64,000 nucleotides of DNA from Xanthocytophaga flava (GCF_030068545.1 NZ_JASJOR010000001.1:496001-560000); one strand, 5' to 3'. Shown: positions 10,635 to 19,516, numbered from the stretch's first letter. The notes: generated from the sequence alone by a model not told the origin. Numbers and translations: made by a program.

Positions 10635-10665
10635 AACAGCCCTGCCCTGACAGGGCTGTTTTGTT
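10635..10665 (+). terminator. Intrinsic terminator after fourth permease
   Basis: AACAGCCCTG (10635-10644) pairs perfectly with CAGGGCTGTT (10651-10660) across a 6-nt loop and is followed by TTGTT. It lies 17 bases after the permease stop. Confidence 0.85.
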
Positions 10666-10741
10666 ATCTACCCAAAGAAGAAAATTCTTTAATCAGTATA
10701 TGATCTATACTATTGGCACTAATTTTATAGCAAAATAAAAA

Positions 10742-10945
10742 TCAACTATTTACCGATTCTTGTTCTTTTACCACCTTCCGGCTTTTTTGCAGAGTAAAGA
10801 AACCAGCGGTAGTCATAAATCCAAGCAAAGCTATAAAAGACTGGGTATCAATCCGATTAAGCACCCAAAGCAAATACCCGCTAAAGGTAAAAACCCCTAA
10901 AAGCAACGACTTCCAATTGCGCATTATTCTTCGGTTAATGGTCAT
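10742..10945 (-). CDS. Small two-helix membrane protein, unknown function
   Basis: 67 residues with two hydrophobic segments, LLLGVFTFSGYLLWVL and FIALLGFMTTAGFFTL, separated by a short polar turn. The N-terminus is positive and the C-terminal tail is charged. I do not recognise a family. The topology is reminiscent of holin-like or phage-associated small membrane proteins, but nothing else here supports a phage. The start could be Met8 (MRNWKSLLLG). It stands alone, convergent with the permease gene and divergent from the next membrane-protein pair. The plausible membrane topology makes it more likely real than a chance frame. Confidence 0.5.
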   Translation of the reverse strand: MTINRRIMRNWKSLLLGVFTFSGYLLWVLNRIDTQSFIALLGFMTTAGFFTLQKSRKVVKEQESVNS

Positions 10946-11186
10946 AGCTGTAGTACATTAGTGTGAGAAAAAAGCATCAGTCAAAAAGTATATCAAACAG
11001 TTCCGGACCTGGCTGAATCTTGCTGACCAATTGCACTCAATAGAACAAATTTCAGCATTTTGGAAGGTTCAGTCAATTTCAATAACTGATAATCTGAATG
11101 TCTGATAATAGTATAGATAAAAATGCATTCAGTCTCTAAAATACAGTATTCTTTATGTATACTTGAAGACGAAATCTACACTATTC

Positions 11187-11777
11187 ATGTTCAATCTTTC
11201 CATCCTTCGCAAAGACTATTTCGTTTTTCTTATCCTTCTCTCAATTGCATATTGTGTTAATATACTCTTGTTATTTATTCTCAAAACAGGAGGTCTAGAC
11301 TTAAGTAAGTCTAGTGTAGACATATTATTATTCAGTAGTGAGTTTTTATTCATTGCCCTACTTTTTTCCCTAGTTGTTGTAATGAGCAATTATAAGGAGT
11401 ACAAACTTCGGAACAGCTTTCTCGCGTATATTCTGATTCAGTCTTTTACTCCATTCACACATTCCATTATATCCGAACTTGAAGAAAATACGGGACTATA
11501 TTTTATGATAATATTCGGGATTAGTATGATGTGTATTATTACCTATCTTCTTATACAGTCCTTTCGAATTGAGAAGAAATCAATAAAAATGAATATACGA
11601 TTCATCGGCTTAGGCATATTTTTATCCCATATAATATCTATTCTCTTAATCCCTTTCTATACAATCAAAGGTCCTACATTTGATAGAACAAAAATACACA
11701 TGCTAATTAATCTGTTACCAGGCATTGCTATTATGGCCTTTTATGTAAAGCTTGCTAAAAAACCTGCATTCGAATAA
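11187..11777 (+). CDS. Multi-pass membrane protein, tandem paralogue 1
   Basis: About 196 residues with roughly six hydrophobic helices and short charged loops. I do not recognise the family. The reading frame extends upstream to a TTG at 11163, but ATG 11187 is preferred because MFNLSILRKDYFVFLILLSIAYC then aligns residue for residue with the start of the next gene (MLTLADLYSKYPKLPLILSC). Further shared positions include the central KYxxxKxxxxFxxYxLI stretch and the C-terminal LxPGIAIxxFYxK. The pair probably arose by duplication and is cotranscribed (59-base gap). No catalytic motif is visible. It could be a sensor or an integral-membrane scaffold. Confidence 0.75.
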   Translation: MFNLSILRKDYFVFLILLSIAYCVNILLLFILKTGGLDLSKSSVDILLFSSEFLFIALLFSLVVVMSNYKEYKLRNSFLAYILIQSFTPFTHSIISELEENTGLYFMIIFGISMMCIITYLLIQSFRIEKKSIKMNIRFIGLGIFLSHIISILLIPFYTIKGPTFDRTKIHMLINLLPGIAIMAFYVKLAKKPAFE

Positions 11778-11836
11778 ATAATGTTAAGTAGATATAAAAA
11801 CAGTCTCTATAAAGCAACAACACTATCATTTCAAGC

Positions 11837-12472
11837 ATGTTGACATTAGCAGATCTTTACTCAAAATATCCTAAACTGCCACTAATTCTTTCCTGTATAT
11901 ATTGCCTGCTCAGAATAGTTTCGATAGCTATTTATAGTGATACTATTCAAGCAAATGATGTTATGATCTCGTTTCTATTCTATATCAGGGAACTAGTATT
12001 CGTATCAACTATCGCTTTTTTGATAGTCACATTAAGTAAATACGGAAACCTTAAAATCAAAAGAACATTTAGTATATATCTACTGATTCGTGTAATTACA
12101 ATCATTGGACCTGTAATAATATCTGTGATTCAACCCAATGCAATCTCATACTACACAGCAATTTTAGGAATTAGTATAGCATTTGTGACTATTTCTCTTT
12201 TTTTACAATCTCTCAAGGTTCCCCAAGCAGGACTGCAACTAATTACCATCAGTATTTTATTCATGCATATGGCTGCTCCAGCCCTTATACTTCTACAAAC
12301 ATTTTTACTAGACAAATTTCCTATACATCACTTTATTAGGATAGAACAACTGGTAGAGCCCATCGCATTATTTCCAGGCATAGCAATTACACTGTTCTAT
12401 TTAAAAGAAGAAAAACTGCTTTTTGGACAACCTTTTCATGAAGAAGATGCAAGATATACTAGTGAAGACTAG
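11837..12472 (+). CDS. Multi-pass membrane protein, tandem paralogue 2
   Basis: 211 residues with about six predicted membrane helices, homologous along its whole length to the preceding gene at low identity: same helix spacing, the YGNLKIKRTFSIYLLIR segment, and the C-terminal FPGIAITLFYLKEEK. The extra hydrophilic tail (FGQPFHEEDARYTSED) is absent from the sister. No known domain recognised. A terminator-like hairpin about 110 bases downstream closes the two-gene unit. Confidence 0.75.
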   Translation: MLTLADLYSKYPKLPLILSCIYCLLRIVSIAIYSDTIQANDVMISFLFYIRELVFVSTIAFLIVTLSKYGNLKIKRTFSIYLLIRVITIIGPVIISVIQPNAISYYTAILGISIAFVTISLFLQSLKVPQAGLQLITISILFMHMAAPALILLQTFLLDKFPIHHFIRIEQLVEPIALFPGIAITLFYLKEEKLLFGQPFHEEDARYTSED

Positions 12473-12581
12473 CATATTCAGAAAAAATGCAAAAGAAGAC
12501 TCTGAAGTAGAGTTTAACATTACTTTTGTACAGGATTATCCTTTGATTCTTAGGAAACAAGCATAACTCTATTTGTCACAG

Positions 12582-12613
12582 TTCCCTTTCAGGAAGACAG
12601 GAAGGGAGTTTTT
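12582..12613 (+). terminator. Putative intrinsic terminator
   Basis: TCCCTTTC (12583-12590) pairs with GGAAGGGA (12600-12607) with one G-T pair. The stem is followed directly by a five-T run at 12609-12613. Confidence 0.6.
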
Positions 12614-12696
12614 AAGGCCGTTTTTCTTAAGTTGACAGCCTTGAATCTCCACTTCTGTATTCTAAAAACAAATATATACTTTCCCGCTAAAATGAA

Positions 12697-12704
12697 TATA
12701 TTTG
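12697..12704 (+). promoter_or_regulatory. Bacteroidota-type -7 box (TATATTTG)
   Basis: TATATTTG matches the TAnnTTTG -7 consensus of Bacteroidota housekeeping promoters. A start site a few bases downstream would leave a leader of about 25 nt before ATG 12736. A -33 TTG element is not clear. Confidence 0.35.
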
Positions 12705-12735
12705 AATGACACCTATTCAACTATATTTACCCTCT

Positions 12736-14307
12736 ATGAAAGCTATTCAGATTGTACTTTGTATTACAATACTTGCGATTTGGGCGTGTTCATCTGATGA
12801 AAAGAAAGAACAATCTATTTCAAAACCACCTGTAGTTATTGAAAAACGAGTAGATTTTTCTCCGTCACCAGCTGATTCACTTTTAACTCAATTACGTCCA
12901 GCCAAACAAAGGTTCCAGGTTAAAGCAGATACTGATCAGGTTATAACGGGTAAGTACGGCACATTTATTTTTATACCTGAAAACAGCTTTGTAGATGCCA
13001 GCGGACAACTTGTAACAGGACAGGTAGATCTTGAGCTAGTAGAAGTTCTTTCTACAGGGGATTTTGTTAGTTCCCGCTTACAAACTATCTCCAATGGAAA
13101 GCTACTACAATCTGAAGGGATGCTTTATATAGATGCAAAAGCCAACGGCCAATCCGTTACATTGGCTCCAGATAAACAACTACGTATTGAACTACCCATT
13201 CTGGCTAAAGCATCTGGTACTTCACAGACAAAAATATTCTCAGGAACTTATGACAAGAGAGGGAATATAAATTGGGAGGAAACCGGCAAGCTGGATAATA
13301 AACTTATTCCTCTGCCACTTAAGGAATTTACCTATAGATACTGGACATCCTATATTGTTGATAAGCCTAGTACAAATGGATTTGTCAGTTCTAAACTTAT
13401 TAGTTATGAAATTGACTCTACCACATTCCTCAATCCTAAACTACAAAATACATTTATTGCAACGAGAGAATTTGAAGAACGATTCTGGTATATAATATGG
13501 GAAGATTTGTCTCATTATAGTTATCCAGAAGTTGAAACACAGAAAGTAAAAAACAGGAATTATCTTCCTATTTTAAATATTTACTTGAGTAATCTTAATA
13601 AAAATCTTTGGTACTGCGATTCATTAGCATGCCATACAATAAAGTTGTGGCACAAAAAGGATAGTTTGTATAACCATAGATACCTGGATATGACCTCAAC
13701 TCAAATTGAAGACCAATTTGAGATCTTTTATAAACAACGTCTCACAAAGGTTATAGATTTTGCGGGAGTTGATCTTAGCAAAAAAGATGCACGACAACGT
13801 CTTAGGAAGAAGGGTAAAACCCTAAAAGAGATTGATGAAATTATGAATGCATATATACGTCAACAACAACTGATAACAATACGCAAAAACAAACAAGAAG
13901 CCCAACAAATAACACAGAACTCTTTTGCAGTGGCTAAACTTGGCTGGATAAACTGTGATCAGTTTTATGATGCCCCCAAAGCAAAAGAAGCTAATATCCT
14001 GGCCTCCATCCATACTCCAATATCTTTAAGCACTGCAACATCTGTAGTATTAATTCTCAATAATCGGCGAATTGCTATTAACGGCGAATCAGACAAAGAT
14101 TCTTCTTATCATTTTACAGGATCATCAGCCCCGTATACCAAACTTCCAATAGGGGAAAAAGCGACTATTGTTGCATTAGCGTATCAGGACAATCAACCCT
14201 ATATAGGACTGAAGTCTATTACGATATCCGAAGCTGGAACGTATGAGATTAATCTGAAGAAGAGTTCTACAAAAGAGATACAAGAAACACTGAAAAACCT
14301 GAAATGA
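12736..14307 (+). CDS. Lipoprotein of unknown function with a Bacteroidota ZU5-like region
   Basis: 523 residues from Met at 12736. An earlier in-frame ATG at 12706 sits on the -7 box and puts ten extra residues before the signal peptide, so I prefer the later start. The signal MKAIQIVLCITILAIWAC ends in a lipobox with Cys18. The following region contains GKYGTFIFIPENSFVD then GQVDLELVEV, a beta-rich pattern common in Bacteroidota lipoproteins (ZU5-like). The middle is long and charged with no recognised domain. The C-terminal part (VVLILNNRRIAINGESDKDSSYHF then ITISEAGTYEINL) looks like another beta sandwich. Probably an outer-membrane-anchored surface or periplasmic protein; function unknown. 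Confidence 0.75.
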   Translation: MKAIQIVLCITILAIWACSSDEKKEQSISKPPVVIEKRVDFSPSPADSLLTQLRPAKQRFQVKADTDQVITGKYGTFIFIPENSFVDASGQLVTGQVDLELVEVLSTGDFVSSRLQTISNGKLLQSEGMLYIDAKANGQSVTLAPDKQLRIELPILAKASGTSQTKIFSGTYDKRGNINWEETGKLDNKLIPLPLKEFTYRYWTSYIVDKPSTNGFVSSKLISYEIDSTTFLNPKLQNTFIATREFEERFWYIIWEDLSHYSYPEVETQKVKNRNYLPILNIYLSNLNKNLWYCDSLACHTIKLWHKKDSLYNHRYLDMTSTQIEDQFEIFYKQRLTKVIDFAGVDLSKKDARQRLRKKGKTLKEIDEIMNAYIRQQQLITIRKNKQEAQQITQNSFAVAKLGWINCDQFYDAPKAKEANILASIHTPISLSTATSVVLILNNRRIAINGESDKDSSYHFTGSSAPYTKLPIGEKATIVALAYQDNQPYIGLKSITISEAGTYEINLKKSSTKEIQETLKNLK

Positions 14308-14311
14308 AATG

Positions 14312-14357
14312 GTATACAAGCAGGGAGGACAGAAACAAAACACCTCCCTGCGTATAC
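14312..14357. terminator. Bidirectional terminator hairpin between convergent genes
   Basis: GCAGGGAGG (14320-14328) pairs with CCTCCCTGC (14343-14351). An outer GTATAC pair (14312-14317 with 14352-14357) extends the stem past a 2-nt bulge. It sits exactly between two convergent stops. Confidence 0.7.
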
Positions 14358-14373
14358 GTTACATCCAGATACT

Positions 14374-15291
14374 TTACATCCAGATAAACGGATCTCCAGA
14401 TGCCAGATGAGTAACTTTAATCCCTATCAATTTGGGTTGTAACCACTCAGCAAACCACTGCATTCCAGGTTCCTCACTCACAGCATGACCTAACACAATC
14501 AAAGCCGTTTTAGATCCCAGTAATCGACCGTCCCGTATATATTCGGCAGTTTCCCACTCGGATAGTTCACCTACAATCAACACATCCGGTTTCTCTGACT
14601 CAACAGTCGATACTTGTCTTGGGCCACCCCATGCACCAGGTAGCAAGGCAATACGGGAGCAGGATTGATCCAGATTTCCGATTACACGTACATGTCCAAT
14701 GCCAAGAGATGTTTTCAGATGTTGCACCAACTGTTTTAAGGAAAGTGCAGGAATAGTTAACATCCTTTCTCCTGTCTTATAATAAGATAACCAGTTTGCT
14801 TTTTTAGCAACTCCATAACTTACTGCATCAGGCTTCATAGAGTGGCAATAGTCATGAAACCGCCAGATAGCAATCTTATGCTTTTCCAATAACTGTTGCT
14901 TTTGTTTAACCACCATATTGTTAGGTACCCACGTGGAATCATCTTTGTGATTATAAAAGGATGGTTCATGAGCAATGATAAAGTTAGCCTTACGCTTTGC
15001 CGCCTCTTCGATAATTGTAATGGTAGGAAACATAGTGGTTACAATTCCTGTAACTACCTGATCAGCTAGACCAGCTTTTAGTGTGTCTACCGTATCTGAC
15101 AGAGGTGTCAATCCACCTTCTTTCAAAATGAGATCCATGATTTCCTGTACTGTAAGCTGCTTTGCACTACCTGCTGCAAAAGAGGGGTTTACTCCTAGCA
15201 AAGCCAGACTACCCGCAGATTTTAGCGTATTAGACAGAAAGGATCGTCTACTTACAACAGATGATCGAAATAAAGAATGTAGATTGTTCAT
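14374..15291 (-). CDS. Tat-exported NIF3-like dinuclear metal-centre protein
   Basis: 305 residues. The N-terminus has a textbook twin-arginine signal, SRRSFLSN at 14-21, followed by a hydrophobic stretch and NPSFAAG, so the protein is predicted to be exported folded. The mature part resembles the NIF3/YbgI/DUF34 family: FIIAHEPSFYNH (His108-Glu-Pro, the usual metal-binding position), HDYCH near residue 165, and a late conserved block around GHAVSEEPGMQWFAEWL. Cytoplasmic members form hexameric toroids with a two-metal site. Some are linked to GTP cyclohydrolase-like or amidohydrolase activity, but no reaction is settled. Export by Tat fits metal insertion before transport. It is divergent from the LytS gene. 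Confidence 0.8.
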   Translation of the reverse strand: MNNLHSLFRSSVVSRRSFLSNTLKSAGSLALLGVNPSFAAGSAKQLTVQEIMDLILKEGGLTPLSDTVDTLKAGLADQVVTGIVTTMFPTITIIEEAAKRKANFIIAHEPSFYNHKDDSTWVPNNMVVKQKQQLLEKHKIAIWRFHDYCHSMKPDAVSYGVAKKANWLSYYKTGERMLTIPALSLKQLVQHLKTSLGIGHVRVIGNLDQSCSRIALLPGAWGGPRQVSTVESEKPDVLIVGELSEWETAEYIRDGRLLGSKTALIVLGHAVSEEPGMQWFAEWLQPKLIGIKVTHLASGDPFIWM

Positions 15292-15489
15292 GGTGCAGGG
15301 AATTATAAGTAGTTCTATAACTTAGTGCGTCTTTGCAATTTATCATTTGTCTGCATAATAAATCTTCACTTTTTTCCAAACAATAACAATTTTGATAGAT
15401 TACCTTGTTCATCCATTCATCTCATAGTACCATCCACTTGTCAAGTATTTGACACACTTCATATAGGACAGAAATAAAACCCTTGAGAA

Positions 15490-15520
15490 TTGTCTATTTT
15501 ACCGAATCACCGTATTTTTA
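15490..15520 (+). promoter_or_regulatory. Candidate promoter for the LytS/LytTR operon
   Basis: TTG at 15490-15492 and TATTTTTA at 15513-15520 are separated by 20 bases, close to the Bacteroidota arrangement of a -33 TTG and a TAnnTTTG box, though the last base is off consensus. The box lies about 50 bases upstream of the kinase ATG, in the 280-base divergent region. Confidence 0.3.
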
Positions 15521-15572
15521 AATACAAGCAAACCCCAATACATGGCACTACGCTTAGGACCTTCCTTTACAG

Positions 15573-16715
15573 ATGAAACAACTGGCATATACTAAACCAA
15601 AACAGCATTGGTTTTTCAAATACAAGATTCACCATATCTTATTTTGGTGTGGATATCAATATGTTTGGTGGGTGATTGCGATAGGCAATCCTATTAAAGC
15701 AGCCGAAAGTATATTTCTGACATCTTTTTTTCCAAAGTATATCTTCTATGTCATTGTACAAACACTGGCAGTTTGTTTCAATCTCTATTTTCTTATTCCC
15801 AGATATCTTGAAAAAAACAAGCTTACAGAATATATTATCTATCTGGCACTCACAATTATATGTGCCTCTTTATTGATTGTTCCTGGTTACTATTTAACAG
15901 CCTTTTTGTCTCATAAGACAGTTGCAGATCTATTCGGAAATGATAAAAACTGCTTTTATTTCTTCATTACGAATACATTCCCATCCACCCTAGCCAGTAT
16001 GACGTTAGGTATGAGTATCAAACTTACTAAAAAGTGGATTCAAACAGAAAGGAGACAACGTTTACTGGAAAAGGAAAAACTGGAAACAGAGTTAAAATTT
16101 CTCAAATATCAGATCAATCCTCATTTTCTATTCAATACGATTAATTCTATCTTCTTTCTGATCCATAAAAACCCTCATATGGCATCAGATTCTCTGGCAA
16201 AGTTTTCCGAATTCCTCAGACATCAACTATATGAAAGTAATGACAAACTGATTTCATTGGATAAAGAGATCTCATACCTCAAAAACTTTATTGAACTCGA
16301 AAAACTTAGACAAAATACACAAGTAGAACTTACCATTCAGGCAGATAATTCTGATACCCAGGATTTAGGTATAGCACCATTTGTATTAATGACATTTGTA
16401 GAGAATGCATTTAAACATGTATCAAAACACACAGATCAACCTAACTGGATACAGATTGACTTGAACTTACATCAGAGAGAGTTAAACATTGTTATTGCTA
16501 ACAGTAAATCATCTGATACATCTGTACAGGTAGTTCATTATGGAGGTATTGGTCTGGAAAATGTAAAAAGAAGACTGGACTTACTCTATCCTGGTCAATA
16601 TACACTTGATATACAGGATGAAACGGATTGCTTTACAGTAAAACTACACTTGCAGTTATCAGAACTTACTCGACAAAGCGCTATCACCCCTGCTACTGTA
16701 CTTACAGAACTTTGA
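15573..16715 (+). CDS. LytS/YehU-type sensor histidine kinase
   Basis: 380 residues. The N-terminal 150 hold four hydrophobic helices (about 22-38, 50-75, 88-110, 127-148). A short coiled coil (RRQRLLEKEKLETELKFLKY) leads to the His-kinase box QINPHFLFNTINS, with the phospho-acceptor His184. The C-terminal ATPase region has the N-box APFVLMTFVENAFKH and the G-box GGIGLENVKRRLDLLYPG. There is no separate sensor domain, so the membrane helices themselves probably detect the signal. The partner regulator starts 33 bases downstream. Confidence 0.92.
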   Translation: MKQLAYTKPKQHWFFKYKIHHILFWCGYQYVWWVIAIGNPIKAAESIFLTSFFPKYIFYVIVQTLAVCFNLYFLIPRYLEKNKLTEYIIYLALTIICASLLIVPGYYLTAFLSHKTVADLFGNDKNCFYFFITNTFPSTLASMTLGMSIKLTKKWIQTERRQRLLEKEKLETELKFLKYQINPHFLFNTINSIFFLIHKNPHMASDSLAKFSEFLRHQLYESNDKLISLDKEISYLKNFIELEKLRQNTQVELTIQADNSDTQDLGIAPFVLMTFVENAFKHVSKHTDQPNWIQIDLNLHQRELNIVIANSKSSDTSVQVVHYGGIGLENVKRRLDLLYPGQYTLDIQDETDCFTVKLHLQLSELTRQSAITPATVLTEL

Positions 16716-16748
16716 ATATAAGACATATATTATTAAATCTAGCAAATA

Positions 16749-17477
16749 ATGATCAACTGTGTTATTATCGACGATGAGCCACTGGCAAGAGAAGGAATAG
16801 CCAGTTATGTACAGGAAATTGATTTTCTGAATCTGGTCGAAACAGGTGAGAATCCTATGGCACTCATTCAGTTATTGGATGAACATCCAATAGATCTGAT
16901 ATTCCTTGACATACAAATGCCTAAGATGAATGGCATTGACTTTTTAAAGATTGTACAAAAACCGCCAATGGTGATCATCACGACAGCATTCCCCACCTAT
17001 GCGTTAGAAAGTTTCCAGCTAAATGTGATGGACTACCTGTTAAAACCTATCACATTTGAACGTTTTGTAAAAGCGGCCAGTAAAGCCCGGGATTATCATC
17101 AACTGCTCCTCAAATCTGTGAGTCAGGATTCTCCTAAAATTGAGAAAGAAACAGACTACTTTTTTATTAAGTGTGGAAACAAGTATGAGAAAATTTACTT
17201 TAATGACATCCTGTATATACAGGGTATGCAGAATTATGTGGTTATCTATACATCAAAAGGTAAATATATGACTCTTTTGTATCTGAAAAATCTGGAACAA
17301 AATCTCGATAGTCGTTCATTTATCCGGGTACACAAATCCTATATCGTTGCCATTGATAAAATAGATGCTATAGAAGGCAACGAAATTAGCCTGCAATCAC
17401 ATCATATTCCCATTAGTCGTATTTATCGGGAACAAGTATTAAAACAAGTGGTACAAAATAAGTTATGGATAAAATAG
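16749..17477 (+). CDS. LytTR-family response regulator
   Basis: 242 residues. The receiver domain (1-120) has the acidic pair Asp8-Asp9, phospho-acceptor Asp54 in FLDIQMPKMNG, Thr at TTAF and Lys in YLLKP. A C-terminal LytTR DNA-binding domain (about 140-240) contains FIKCGNKYEKI, DILYIQGMQNYVVIY and the signature RSFIRVHKSYIV. These regulators bind direct-repeat sites as dimers. It forms a two-gene operon with the kinase. No obvious target operon is identifiable nearby. Confidence 0.93.
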   Translation: MINCVIIDDEPLAREGIASYVQEIDFLNLVETGENPMALIQLLDEHPIDLIFLDIQMPKMNGIDFLKIVQKPPMVIITTAFPTYALESFQLNVMDYLLKPITFERFVKAASKARDYHQLLLKSVSQDSPKIEKETDYFFIKCGNKYEKIYFNDILYIQGMQNYVVIYTSKGKYMTLLYLKNLEQNLDSRSFIRVHKSYIVAIDKIDAIEGNEISLQSHHIPISRIYREQVLKQVVQNKLWIK

Positions 17478-17593
17478 AAAAACAAATAATGTCCTCTATT
17501 TTATCCAAACTTCATCAGAATTTCAGTCTTTATTCTGTTGATAGCTAGCAAAGCAAAGCAAAATAAACCAGCAACTACTTTATAAATTTTAAA

Positions 17594-17818
17594 TTACATT
17601 ACCATTTCTCCTTCTCCGGTTAATAACCAATTAAGATTGATGCGCCAGATAGTATGTATCCAGTATAAAAGCATAATACTGGGCAGATAATGGCATTGCT
17701 CAATCATTGATAGGTTACTTTGTGTCATACACACAGAAGCAGCAAAACTCTCCTGTGACTGTTTTGCGATCCGGGTTCGTACCATTCGAATACGCTCTCC
17801 AATAGTTGTCAATTTCAT
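17594..17818 (-). CDS. Small XRE-type helix-turn-helix protein
   Basis: 74 residues from MKLTTIGERIRMVR (an in-frame ATG lies seven codons earlier). The helix-turn-helix spans roughly residues 6-60, with SQESFAASVCMTQSNLSMIEQ as the recognition region. The protein ends with INLNWLLTGEGEMVM, and the S24 repressor 860 bases away has IDLNWLYTGKGEMYL at the same point. This looks like a stand-alone N-terminal DNA-binding domain of the same repressor family, with no cleavage domain. It could be a Cro-like antagonist or a remnant. Confidence 0.7.
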   Translation of the reverse strand: MKLTTIGERIRMVRTRIAKQSQESFAASVCMTQSNLSMIEQCHYLPSIMLLYWIHTIWRINLNWLLTGEGEMVM

Positions 17819-17889
17819 AGTTGTAGTAGAAAAAATCATAATGCACTTCAGTTTAAATCACTCTATCCATTCAATACAATGGGTATATT

Positions 17890-18222
17890 TCAGGCTGCAT
17901 GGGAAGTAGTGAGCAAGGAAAAGGCATGAGCAAAGGCAGCACTTTCTGCATCAGCACGAGCAAGATATCCATATCCCATAATCCCGTTAAGGTTTCCATC
18001 CTGCTGAATTTCATATACATACTCAGCCACATTTCCCCACATACAGCCCATAACATTCACAATAATTCCCTGTTTCTCGAAGAAGCGGTATAATAAAGGA
18101 GTTAGATGATCCTCTGTCTTTGGGGGAGAAACAAAATGAGGTTCATAGGAATCAATTAACCATTGCTGAAACTGTTCATAAGCAAATGGATTAACAGATT
18201 TTATTAATTGCCAGTTTAACAT
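17890..18222 (-). CDS. Orphan protein of phage/mobile-element type, unknown function
   Basis: About 110 residues from MLNWQLIKSVNPFAYEQF (an in-frame ATG nine codons upstream is less likely). No recognised domain. The layout (an acidic/aromatic N-terminal half, a predicted beta hairpin, and a C-terminal DAESAAFAHAFSLL helix) resembles small uncharacterised proteins I associate with Bacteroidota prophages and conjugative elements. It lies between the small HTH gene and another orphan on the same strand, so the three may form one unit. Confidence 0.5.
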   Translation of the reverse strand: MLNWQLIKSVNPFAYEQFQQWLIDSYEPHFVSPPKTEDHLTPLLYRFFEKQGIIVNVMGCMWGNVAEYVYEIQQDGNLNGIMGYGYLARADAESAAFAHAFSLLTTSHAA

Positions 18223-18318
18223 AGTGGTAGTAATAATAAGGTTAAACAAATAATTTCTCTATTTTCTGCTGAGTACCCTATTTATAAAAATTAGTTTCTC
18301 AAAAACTGGTAAACATAT

Positions 18319-18531
18319 TTAGTTATCAATTTCCCTGTCACTTGGAGCATCTTTTTGTCTTGCAACGATCGCTTCTTTAATCAATTGGGCACATATGACA
18401 GCAATTGAGCGCTTAAAGCCCTTGGTACTTTCAATATCTCTTTGAATATCCTGAACCGGCCAATAATCCTCCAGATCTAATTCAATAGTTATCATTTTTG
18501 TTTTCTTTGGGTTATTTGCTGGTCTCTCCAT
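18319..18531 (-). CDS. Small orphan protein divergent from the S24 repressor
   Basis: 70 residues. A basic start (ERPANNPKKTKM) precedes MITIELDLEDYWPVQDIQ and a helix FKRSIAVICAQLIKEAIVARQ. One strand plus two helices is compatible with a ribbon-helix-helix fold, but I cannot identify the family. It is transcribed away from the S24 repressor across a 148-base shared promoter region, the position of an early gene controlled by such a repressor. Met13 is an alternative start. Confidence 0.5.
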   Translation of the reverse strand: MERPANNPKKTKMITIELDLEDYWPVQDIQRDIESTKGFKRSIAVICAQLIKEAIVARQKDAPSDREIDN

Positions 18532-18679
18532 AATTTGCTATTTTTGATTCTTATACCTTTTAAGAAAAAAAGCCATATAAGCACAAAAATATACTTTAAA
18601 AACCTAAAAGTCAACAATCTGACATATATTATTTATATATTTACAACCAATTAAATCAGTTACTATATTTACTATAACT
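18532..18679. promoter_or_regulatory. Divergent control region of S24 repressor and small orphan
   Basis: AT-rich, gene-free. It contains a short inverted repeat, GTCAACAATCTGAC (18610-18623), and a direct repeat of TACTATA (18661-18667 and 18670-18676) immediately before the repressor ATG. Either could be a repressor operator; neither can be assigned from sequence alone. Confidence 0.35.
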
Positions 18680-19504
18680 ATGGAAAATTTACACGCTCGC
18701 CTAAAGCATTGCAGGGTAAAGTTAGGATTAAACCAGCAAACACTTTCTCAGAGGGTAAAAATAAATCAGAAAGATGTAAGTCTGATTGAAGCAGGTAAGC
18801 GGAAGTATATACCAGAGGAGTATTTCCTCTATTTATCCTCAGAAGGAATAGACCTAAACTGGCTATATACAGGTAAAGGCGAAATGTATTTGAAAGACAC
18901 ATTACAAAAATACAATTCTAAGCAGGAGGGCATACCCGCTATGTCAAGTACCGCCTTATCAGCACCATTATTAGGTAAAAGTACGTTACAACTAGTTACC
19001 GTGGATAAGCAGGGTGATAGTGTTATAGCAATGGTCCCGATTAAAGCAGCGGCAGGTTATATTATGTACTGCCACCGAAGTGACTATCTTGAAGAGCTAA
19101 GTGTATTCAGCTTGCCAGATTTTCGTAGTGGCAATTATCGGGCTTTTGAGATCTGGGGAGATTCTATGGAACATACAATCTATTCACAGGATTGGGTAAT
19201 TGGCGAAAGGCTGGAGATGGCATCTCAGTTGCGTGATGGAGCAATCTATATAATTGTAACATCTGGCAATATTGTCTGCAAACGTGTTGTTAATCGACTA
19301 GACAGGTTAGGACATTTGGTACTTCGGTCAGATAACACAGAATATGAAGATCAGATTCTTGAACCCAATGACATCATTGAGGTTTGGTTGGTTAAAGCCC
19401 GAATCACCCGTGATTTTCGAAGTGCTCGTGCAGCATTGGTGTATTTCAGAGAAGAAGTGAATCGCCTGGATAGCTTACTCAATGGAATGGTGCACAAACA
19501 ATAA
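18680..19504 (+). CDS. XRE-type repressor with S24 (LexA/CI-like) self-cleavage domain
   Basis: 274 residues. The helix-turn-helix is at about 4-60 (LNQQTLSQRVKINQKDVSLIEAGKR), followed by a linker and then a C-terminal S24 peptidase fold. The catalytic Ser162 lies in WGDSMEHTI and Lys201 in NIVCKRVV. The cleavage site is probably Ala125-Gly126 in IKAAAGY. Proteins of this kind bind operators as dimers and inactivate themselves by RecA-stimulated cleavage, releasing neighbouring genes after DNA damage. It is followed at 12 bases by a 2OG-Fe(II) oxygenase gene, so the two are cotranscribed. The C-terminal 30 residues (VYFREEVNRLDSLLNGM) form an additional helix. Confidence 0.88.
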   Translation: MENLHARLKHCRVKLGLNQQTLSQRVKINQKDVSLIEAGKRKYIPEEYFLYLSSEGIDLNWLYTGKGEMYLKDTLQKYNSKQEGIPAMSSTALSAPLLGKSTLQLVTVDKQGDSVIAMVPIKAAAGYIMYCHRSDYLEELSVFSLPDFRSGNYRAFEIWGDSMEHTIYSQDWVIGERLEMASQLRDGAIYIIVTSGNIVCKRVVNRLDRLGHLVLRSDNTEYEDQILEPNDIIEVWLVKARITRDFRSARAALVYFREEVNRLDSLLNGMVHKQ

Positions 19505-19516
19505 AGTTTTCACTCT

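Noticed and set aside
17899..18093. 64-residue + strand frame across the small orphan cluster
   Set aside because: Antisense to a better-supported minus-strand gene and lacks features of a protein.
17594..18531. Prophage
   Set aside because: Only regulatory-type small genes are present; no integrase, packaging, capsid or tail genes and no tRNA attachment site nearby.
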